64,000 nucleotides of DNA, taken from positions 558,001 to 622,000 of the forward strand of contig NHNW01000033.1 in NCBI GenBank assembly GCA_002786025.1, written 5' to 3'. The stretch is from Zasmidium citrigriseum. Its lineage: Eukaryota > Ascomycota > Dothideomycetes > Mycosphaerellales > Mycosphaerellaceae. Shown here piece by piece: positions 55,670 to 64,000 of the stretch. The notes beneath the pieces are model-generated. The model saw only the letters and a list, made by a program, of their open reading frames with translations, ran no database searches and was not told the DNA's origin. A program made the position numbers and the translations under genes. Within the stretch, counting starts at the first letter, position 1; each line of letters opens with the position of its first letter.

Positions 55670-56303
55670 GGTGACTAGAAGCGAAGAGATGGGAAAGACA
55701 AGAGGCGAGAAGCGATGGGATGAAAGAGATAGAGCGGATGATTACCGTCTCGGCGGCTTGGCCGTGCTAGTCGATAAAAGACTCCACACTGCTGCTTGCC
55801 TATTACAGATGGCGCTGATATGTTATTGAGCAAGATACAAGCTCAGATAACCAGCGATGGCTGATGAGTTACGGCGGTGTTGATGGATCTGTAGGGCGTT
55901 GGAGGACGTGAGGTTGTGGACGGCAGCATCATCGGAGATCGGCGAACGCAGCGGGCCGAGCCGGAGCTAGGATCCGAGGATCCGCCCCGCGTGTCGTCAC
56001 ATGTCAGTGGGCACACGTGCACTTCCATCATTCACTCACTTTCCCTACTCTCAACCTACGCCGCTTGATTTGAGCAATACTCACCGCCCGAGATCCGTTG
56101 TAACAATCCTACGACCCCTGTTGAACTATGCCGCGCCGATAGATGGAGGGCCATGCAGCAACCGACCTCAAGCTGCCTGAGGCACGCGATATCTGAGGAG
56201 ACATCCAAGTCGGAGTCGATCCGGCAAACTCGCCAGCAAGCAACAAATCCAGCGCGATAGAGAATCTGCCCGTCTCTTACCATCTCTCGCTCCTTCAGTC
56301 AAG
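55670..56303. promoter_or_regulatory. Divergent promoter region, deaminase and Atg2
   Basis: 634 bp between two start codons on opposite strands. It contains no gene-like frame. The palindromic stretch around TAGGATCCGAGGATCCG (about 55970-55983) is notable. No TATA box is clear, as is common for housekeeping genes in filamentous fungi. Confidence 0.5.
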
Positions 56304-59300
56304 ATGCCGTGGTGGCAGAGGAAGGTGCTGGGCTACGGCCTGCGGTATGGCCTGTCCAAGACCGGCCTACTCGACGACAAGGCGCTGGACGTGGACAATC
56401 TCGACATCACCATCGGCAAGAAGAATGTCATCGAACTAAAAGACGTCGGCTTGAACATCAAGCGCATCACCAAACTCGCCCAACTGCCGCCATGTCTGCG
56501 CCTCGAGACGGCCCGCGTGCTCTCCCTCCGCCTGACCGTCCCCGCCGACTTCTACCAGTCCAGCATCGTCGTCGAGGTGGATGGCGTGGACATTGTGGCT
56601 CATTTGGAAGAGGAGGTACCAGCAAAGAAAGAGCAGCATGCGAAGCAGCGAGCGAGATCGCCCGTCACCGCTCGGGCACCACAACACCGCAAGATGAACA
56701 GGCGGATACCCTCACCTCCGCCATACGACCCGGGAGGTCTGTCAGATTCGGAAGAAGAGCTGCATATCCCCACGACGGACGAAGTGGCAAAGTCGTTTCT
56801 CAAACAAGAGCCGGCGGAGGAACGGGAAGAGCTGGAAGCTGCTGTCGCGGCCAATACGAAAGGCGTGGAAGAGTCTTTTATCAGTGAGAGCAGCGAGAGT
56901 GATGCTGGAGCGGGCATGGGCATGGGAGTTGGTGTGCCCGGCTTCTTGACCAGCTTTCTGCAGGGGATTGTGGATCGCTTCAAGCTGGAGATCCGCAACG
57001 TGCAGGTCAAGATTGAAACGGAGATTCAGAATGAAGTCATGGGCAGTGTCCCAGTTGCCTTGAGAATGAAAGTCGGAGGTGCTGGCTTGGATAGGGTGGA
57101 AGGGCTACAGGCGGAGGAGCAAGGAGACAACAACTCACGGAGGACGGTGACGTTGCAAGACATCTCGCTGGACATCCTCTCCGATGGCGCTTTCCTGGCC
57201 GAACTGTCAGACTTGCAGTCCCAGACGTCGCGGACCGATAGCAAGTCGCCTTCAAGGAGCCCTGCTCTCGATCGGGAGAGATTCAAAAGCATCGATGCTT
57301 CTGTGGAGCGCTTGAAGACTAACCTACCAACCTCACCAGCCAGCTCCAGGTCTTTGAACGATGCCATGTCGCCGACTTTGCCACCGCCAATGCCGCCGTC
57401 CATGTACGAATCCACCGCAACTCTGGATGCTGACCGTTTTGCAGACGCTAGGAATGATGACGACGATGACGAGCACGACAATCCTCACGGTTCATCCTCT
57501 TCGGAGTTCGACATCCGTCCAGGCGATGACAACATCAGCTGGGGCTCCCGTAGAAGCAACACGAGTGCTCCCGCTGATGATTTGTGGAAGTCAATGGTCA
57601 GTGAGGATGACCTTCCGGGATCGCTTCTCTTCGAGCCGCACCGCACTGGAACACCTCGTGCACATTCCTCTCGTGGAAGCAGTCCGTTCGCCGCCCGCCA
57701 GCGAAATGCTGCTTCACCGTACGACCGTTCATTACAATCTCCTGGCTCCTGGCCTAGGCTGGACGAGAGTCCCGAACGACACCGACTGCAGTCAAGCCCT
57801 GGCTCTTGGCCCAACCTCGAGCAGAGCCAACACAGTGCATACGAACCACTCGCTCAGGTGCTTGCTTCGTCAAATGACGACATGACCGACAATAAACGAG
57901 ACGCATTGGAGCACAGTGAGATGAATATTCAGCAGCTGGAGACGCCCCCAGAACAACAAGAAACCCCAGGCGATGATATGTTAACGTCCAGAGTCTTCAG
58001 TCATGAGGAGGCGCAGAGCATGTACATGAGTGCTATGACTGGCAGTCCAACAATGGCGATGCCAGGTGGCTGGGGTTCGGACACCCAGAGCGAGCGATCG
58101 GCATCACCAGAAGCTGCTCGCAAGCCAATCCCAGAAAACATCGCCAGCCTGGACGGCAGTGTCATGTCCTCACAGCCACCTGCTGCCAATCCCTCCTCTG
58201 GCAACGTGACACCGCGAGCTCAGACTCCTGCATTTGACAATACATCCATTGCCGAGACGGGGGCGTCAAAGCCGATGACATCGAGGAACCTGTTGTTCAT
58301 TGACAAGATCTCCGTATCTATCCCGGCCCACAGTGGTGACGCTCCTGGGGACGATACTCCGTTGGCACCTCCAATACAGTCTATCAAGACCAGCCGCATT
58401 GCTCATGGCATGCCTGGCACATTTTCGGCCTACTCCGAGATGAGCAGTTCGCGCTGGCGAGGGACACAGTCCATCCAACAAGATCTCCGAGGCCTGCATC
58501 TGGCATCTCAGGAAGAGAGCAACACTCAGCCCTCAAATGAAATTGAAGTCTCTGTGGGCACCTTAGCCGCGCAGGTAGACATTTCAACCGGTCGACTGCT
58601 GTATGCCTCATCGACCAAGGGGATGGCCGTCATGGGCAACCTGCAAGAGACGTCGCCGCAACAGCAAGTAGAGCACACTCCTACATCAAGTCCTGGGCTC
58701 TCACTGCATCTCGATCGCCTTCAAGTCTCGCTCTTTGAGCGATTCGACGGTCTTGCGTCCTTGAAAGATCGGTCTCGGGACTCCTATGGTACAATTGACA
58801 TCTGGGCTAGTGACATTGACTTTCATCATACTGAGGCTACCACCGACCTTCGAGTGGGCACTTTCGAGACTCTTCTCGGTGGCACCGAGCTCTTGTCGTT
58901 TGAAATGGTCAACGTGGCCGAGTCGCAGATCAACTTTCTGCGTAACTCCGCCATTGCGCTCAAGGTATCGAAGAACAGATCCGGCGTCAACGGAAGATCC
59001 ATCACCGACGTCGATCTTCAGACCGCCCGTGTTCACCTGACAGTCGATCTTGCCGTCATCGATGAAACATTTGGCTCGTTCGGTGGACTGAGTGGAATGA
59101 TGGAGCTCGGGGGCTCTGTTCTGTCCGAGAGTGGAAGCAGCTCTCCGGCAGGCCCCAAATCGCCTTCAAAGGGTGTTCGATTCGCCGGCGAAACAGAAGA
59201 TTCCGAACCCGGTGCTGAATTGAAGCTCAACAGTAGGGTCGCTGGTGTTGTTGTGATTCTGCGAGGCCGGCCTTGCTCTCTGATGGCCTCGGTGGGGACT

Positions 59301-62300
59301 CTGAAAGCCATATACCGCGAACACGGCGTTGTTGCGAATTTCGAGCGCTGCGCTTTGGCTGGACCATTCGTCAATGCCAGCACACCTGCACCCGTCAACG
59401 TGGATGTCACCAATATCCGCATAGAATACTTGATCAAGCCACAGGACAAGGACCTGGAACGCCTCTTGTCGCTTCTCATGCCCTCGAAAGACAAGTACGA
59501 CAACGACGACGACATCTTGGTCGAGACCCTCCTTCGACAGCGGCGGAAGGGAGCGGTTGTGCGTGCCATCGTAGATGACGTCCTCGCCAAAGTAGATCAC
59601 TGGGACTTCCTCGCCGCCCTCTCGGCGCTGGGGCAAGATCTGAACAAGTTGTCGGCGGTTACCAAGTACCTCCCCGAAGATGAGCGTCCTGGTATCATGG
59701 CACTTATCCGGCTCCGAAATGCAGAAGCTCACCTCCCCGTCAACGACCGCTTCGGTAAGCTGCGAATCGATGCAAAGGAAATTCATGTTGCTCATGTTGG
59801 CGTACCACCATTACTGGCTTTCTCGGTCTGTTCGATCGATATCAACCAGGTCAATGGTCCTTCCATTCTTCACACATTTGTGCCACTCGGCGACAATTTG
59901 CCAGTGGTCATGGCCCGTATGCTGGGAGATGATGCCATCAAGATCAAGTTGTTCAACATTGCGGTCGAGTACAGCGTCTCCGTCATACTCGATCTGACTG
60001 GCATGGACGAAGAGAAAGATCCTACCGAGCTCGCTGCTCAACTCGCTCAGTCGGTTGCAAATCTAGCCTTACACGACCCCGTTACAGCTTCCAAATCCCA
60101 CGGTGAATCATCTCCGTCTGCCAAGAAGATGAAGATCGACGTCCTCGTTCACGATTCTGCGATTGGTCTCAACCCGCAACACTTGCCATCCAAAGCCTAC
60201 TTGATCATCTCAAATGCGACCTTTGCCACTGCTGTGCCTCCGGATGATTCCATGACGGCGGAGCTCAATTTGCTTGAGACATCACTTTTCCTTACGGAGC
60301 AAGTCGTTGAAGAGTCCGTCGATCCTGAGATACCAAGACCCATACCAGCAGACTACAACAGCAACATTTCCAAGTCAATGTCGCACTGGAACTTCGTCCA
60401 GGTTGGTACGATGAGAGGCGCAAAGACGTTCGTGGAAATCAAAGAGAATGACGATGAGGATGTACCCAAGACTATCGAAGCCGCAGTCAGTGTGAACTGG
60501 CTCTTCCTGGAAACCTGCGCCGACTCCACGCAGACACTATTTGCGACGCTGGGGGGTCTGACACCTCCCATACCGCCAAGCAAAGAGCCTAAGTATCTGA
60601 CCCAGCCGATGCCAGTTGAGGATCTGATGAAGTCGTTCAGTGGAGAAGCTTTGGCAGTGCCTCGTGAAGAGCCTCGGCCACCGTCAGTCCTCTACGATGT
60701 CGACAACCCTTCCATGGACGATGATGACACTGGCTCTCCATCGATGAGTGGTATTGGTCTTGACGCCTCAGCTCTCGAAGATGCGCCGGACGATTTATTG
60801 TTTCAGTCGGAGATGGAAGGTAGTCTTTATGGTCCTGTCAGCGGGATTCTGGGGATGGACAATGATCCAGAGAATGAGAGCACGATTGGTGACGACTTTC
60901 CCGAGACTGCTGAGAGCCTGCTCGAGGAAGATCCTTTTGAAATGGCAGATGCACCTGTCGCTCGTATGGGCGATGCTGCCCTATTGAGGGACTTGGGCAG
61001 GCAGTGCAAGCCAGCCTTGAGTGATGAGCCTGTCGATCTGGGGCTGTACGAGATTGGAGATATCGGTTTTGACGCTTTGAGTGGTCAGCAAGCATTGGGA
61101 GATCCAAACCGCTTCAATGCGCCCCATGTTGAAGACCGCTCGCAGAAGGCTAAGCCGCCACCGAAGCTCCCGTTCAGACTGCGACTTCGCGAGACCAGCG
61201 TCATATGGCACCTTCACGACGGCTACGATTGGCAGCGTACTCGTGATGGCATTGCAGAGGTGGTCGAACAAGTTGAGCAGAAAGCGGAAGAGCGCAGAGC
61301 CCGCCGCCGGCATTCTCGAAACGAGCCAGAAGACGATGAATCCATCATTGGCGATGTCCTGTTCAACTCGATCTACATTGGCGTGCCAGCCAACCATGAC
61401 GCCGAAGACTTGCGACGCCGAATCAACCGCACGATTGATGAAGACATCAGCGAGACCGCGAGCGTGCCAGCATCGGCAATCTCCAGGCCCACGACTTCAT
61501 ACTCGGGAGGTGGACAACCTGCCAGACAGCGACAGCGAAGAAGGCTGAAACTTGGGCGGGGCAAGAGCCATAAGATGTCATTTGAGTTGAAAGGTGTGGC
61601 AGCGGATGTTGTCGTGCTTCCTCCCGGCAGTGAGGTCGTCAGCTCGATCGACATTCGCCTCGAAGTCTTTGAGATCTTCGACAAGATGCCGAGCTCAACA
61701 TGGCGCAAGTTCCTCACTCATCGAGACGACTCCAGCATGCGCGAGATGTCCAAGCCCATGTTCCACATCAAGATGGACAACGTCAAGACTATCAGAAGCC
61801 ATGCCGCGACAGACATCATGCTCCACGTCACCGCACTTCCTCTGAGATTGCACGTCGATCAAGATGCACAGCAGTTCATGATCCGCTTCTTTGCTTTCAA
61901 GGATGAGACAGTACCGGAGTCGAACACACCGGAAGAAGACAAACCGTACATCTCTCGCATTGAGGTGGATGATGTTGAACTTCGCCTTGACTATAAGCCG
62001 AAGAACCTGGACTGGATGGGGCTCAAGGCCGGCAAGACTTCCGAGCTGATGAATGTCCTGACGCTGGAAGGTGCCAACATTCGCCTACGACATGCAATTG
62101 TCCACGGCGTTGGTGGCTTCGAGCAGCTGCATCCCAAGCTGGATGGCCTCTGGACGCCCGATGTCATCAAGAACCAGCTTCCACAAGTCCTGTCTGGTGT
62201 GGCTGCCGCGCGCAGCTTGGTGAATCTCGGCGTGGGAATTAGAGATGTGGTCGCCATCCCGATCAAAGAATACAAGAAGGACGGCCGAGTCGTCCGCAGC

Positions 62301-62877
62301 ATCCAGAAGGGTGCATACCACTTCGGCAAAACCACCACCAGCGAGCTTGCAAGACTGGGCGCAAAAGTTGCTCTTGGAACACAGACCCTCCTAAGCAACG
62401 CCGAAGAACTCCTCGCCCCCATGGAATCCTCTCGACCCACCAGCGGCACCCGCCGCATCTCTTCCCAGGACAACTGGCAAGACATCTCCGACACCGAAGA
62501 GACCGAGAAGCCCGCCGTCTCCGCCTACGCCAGCCAACCCATTGGTCTCATGTCTGGTCTTCGCTCCGCTAGACGATATCTCGAGCACGACCTCCTCACC
62601 GCGCGGGATGCCCTCATTGCCGTGCAAGGCGAATTCTTGGAGAGCAGAACTCCGGGTAGTGCGGCTGCTGCCGTTGCTAGACATGCACCGACCGTGATTC
62701 TGAGACCGGTCATTGGGGCTAGTCGTGCTGTGGGGACTACGCTGTTGGGAGTGGGGAATGCGGTTGATCGGGGGAATTTGAGGAGGGTTGAGGATGTAAG
62801 TCTTTCCTTTTTTTTCTCGTGGATGTGTGGAATAGTTGGTGCTGACTTTTGATGAACAGAAATACAAGCCACGATGA
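56304..62877 (+). CDS. ATG2: Autophagy-related protein 2 (lipid-transfer protein)
   Basis: Exon 1 (56304-62795) plus a tiny last exon (62860-62877, after a 64-nt intron) give 2169 residues ending VEDKYKPR. The N-terminus MPWWQRKVLGYGLRYGLSKTG is the chorein-type start, and LRLTVPADFYQSSIVVEVDGV completes the first lipid-scoop strands. The middle is long and poorly conserved, with Ser/Pro-rich disordered stretches (residues about 110-200 and 300-680). The conserved C-terminal part includes RLDYKPKNLDWMGLKAG, LRHAIVHGVGGFEQLH, and VVAIPIKEYKKDGRVVRSIQ, as in Atg2. Atg2 bridges the ER and the growing phagophore and moves phospholipid with Atg9 and Atg18. Length is in the usual fungal range. The gene looks intact. 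Confidence 0.95.
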
Positions 62878-63166
62878 ACGAGACACGAATTGGAATGAAA
62901 CGAAGGGCTACGGAAGAGATGTCAGGCGCCCTTGGTATGGATGGGGATGCTGCTTTTGCATAGTGAGCGTGGGTTTGGGTGCATCGCAGGCTGGTTTTCT
63001 CTTCTCTCTCGATACCCACCACGGCTACGGCTCTCTTTGAAATGGAATGTGCTTGATACGAGACCGTTTCCTTCGTTCATCTCATAGTTGCAAGCACTTT
63101 CCCGCGAATGGGATGCGTATGCTGATTGGAAGGCAAACAGATATAAACATCAATCTCACCATCCAA
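62878..63166. other. Convergent 3' region between Atg2 and the reductase
   Basis: 289 bp that should hold both 3' UTRs. No gene-like frame and no strong terminator-type structure was seen. Confidence 0.5.
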
Positions 63167-63970
63167 CTACCAACTGAACGACTCCTCAATCAGCGTGATC
63201 GATCGATTGGCCTTTCTCGCCACCTCATTGACGACATTCCTCGCATCGTCTGCCATTCCATGCGGCCCGCTGACAACGATGGCCATACTGCCTTTCCCCG
63301 CCGCTGCCTCCTCTTCAATCACTTCCCGCAAATCCAAACGCTCGCCCACTACCACAGTCTTCTCCACTCCATGTAGCATCTCATCGACGGAGTCCACCAG
63401 TCCTCGACTTCGAGAGGACCAGTAAAGCTTCGCTCGGCCTGCATGACAGCGTAGCAGTGGGAGGACAGCCGTCACCCCCACGCCGCCGGCGATGCAGATC
63501 AATGTGCGATAGGCGGACATGTCCTGATGCGGGAGGTAGTTGGATTCCAACAGGACAGGGAGACATTTGTGCTGGCGGATCCTGCTGGTGAGGCCTGTGC
63601 GGGTTCGCAGGAAGAAGGACAAGCCGATGGTTGGTTCACGGTCGGTTGAGGTGCTGCTGACTATCGGCTCTTTTCTATCATTCATCACGATTTCGTCTTC
63701 TACGTCCGGGACATTCACTGATAGTAGGGATTCGGCTTGACGGATCACAGATGTGGTGATGGAGAACGGGTGGTTCTCCCAGACCCTCCAGGTCAGGGTT
63801 GGGAAATATAAATATGCATGGCCATTCCCAACGATGCCGTCCAAGTCGATTCGGATGTAGTCCACGTCGATTACGGTGATGTGGGCGTTTGGGACGCCGT
63901 TTTGAGCGAGCCGTAGCAGTCTCAACAACCGATCGAAGCCCCAGATGGCGAAGGCGACGTATATCCAGAC
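63167..63970 (-). CDS. Ferric-reductase-type transmembrane oxidoreductase, C-terminal exon
   Basis: The C-terminal exon of a gene that continues past the right edge. An acceptor AG is at 63971-63972 (minus strand), and the exon opens VWIYVAFAIWGFDRLLRLLR, the last membrane helix and linker. The FAD-binding block is WENHPFSI. The NADPH-binding part reads CIAGGVGVTAVLPLL (glycine-rich loop) and VVSGPHGMADDARNV, and the chain ends ITLIEESFSW. This is the layout of FRE-type ferric reductases and NADPH-oxidase-like proteins. In fungi these reduce Fe3+ or Cu2+ at the plasma membrane before uptake. The heme-binding helices lie outside the window. Substrate choice cannot be decided. Confidence 0.85.
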   Translation of the reverse strand, partial: VWIYVAFAIWGFDRLLRLLRLAQNGVPNAHITVIDVDYIRIDLDGIVGNGHAYLYFPTLTWRVWENHPFSITTSVIRQAESLLSVNVPDVEDEIVMNDRKEPIVSSTSTDREPTIGLSFFLRTRTGLTSRIRQHKCLPVLLESNYLPHQDMSAYRTLICIAGGVGVTAVLPLLRCHAGRAKLYWSSRSRGLVDSVDEMLHGVEKTVVVGERLDLREVIEEEAAAGKGSMAIVVSGPHGMADDARNVVNEVARKANRSITLIEESFSW

Positions 63971-64000
63971 CTGCCACGATCAAAGGTCAGCTTTGGCATC

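Noticed and set aside
1..64000. CRISPR arrays, operons, tRNA or rRNA genes
   Set aside because: No regularly spaced direct repeats with unique spacers, no bacterial-type gene packing, and no cloverleaf or rRNA core sequence was recognised by eye. A tRNAscan-type search would settle the tRNA question.

Overview
The window is nuclear DNA of a filamentous ascomycete. The genes have short GT-AG introns of about 45-120 nt, and the families are typical of Pezizomycotina: a fungal-specific transcription factor, a HET-domain protein, a long ankyrin protein, Atg2 and a ferric-reductase-type oxidoreductase. A 33 kb block carries an extreme form of repeat-induced point mutation (RIP). I would guess Dothideomycetes, but the sequence alone does not prove that.

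Left arm (1-11196): a Zn-cluster-type transcription factor cut by the window edge; a patch of decayed genes (a medium-chain dehydrogenase front, an inverted dehydrogenase NAD-site fragment and a broken alpha/beta-hydrolase, 2227-3290); a 2OG-Fe(II) oxygenase; about 1.4 kb with no convincing gene; a small SRPBCC-fold protein; a DEDD-type exonuclease; a vWA plus alpha-kinase protein; and the 5' part of a large ankyrin gene.

Middle (11197-44913): a nested mobile-element island. The outer element has short terminal inverted repeats (CTAYCTCC), GC-rich subterminal hairpins and an 8-bp target duplication, TGGCCGGG. It split the ankyrin gene. Removing the element and one target copy joins the two halves in frame. 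The outer element carries relics of a DUF6589-like gene (+) and a DEAH-box SF2 helicase gene (-). A Gypsy element (13612-29465, 194-bp LTRs, TSD CCTAC, minus orientation) sits inside the DUF6589-like gene. A 9-kb hAT transposon (20149-29103, TSD ACTAGTAC) sits inside that Gypsy. A second Gypsy (37388-44358, 173-bp LTRs, TSD TATAG, plus orientation) lies near the helicase 5' side. With both Gypsy units (and so the hAT) subtracted, the outer element is about 10.9 kb. Almost all of the island has lost CpA and TpG on both strands, so it has practically no ATG, GTG, CTG or TTG. Its proteins are still legible because RIP makes substitutions and not indels.

Right arm (44914-64000): the 3' part of the ankyrin gene (three exons), overlapping tail-to-tail by 13 bp with a HET-domain gene; a cysteine-rich secreted protein; a CECR1/ADGF-type adenosine deaminase; an autophagy Atg2 gene sharing a divergent promoter region with the deaminase; and the C-terminal part of a ferric-reductase-type protein running off the right edge.

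Ankyrin-repeat and HET proteins are both families linked to fungal non-self recognition, so the transposon may have disabled one member of an immune-like gene pair. That reading is inference. Coordinates inside the RIP island for domain relics are approximate; LTR, TIR and TSD coordinates were read base by base.
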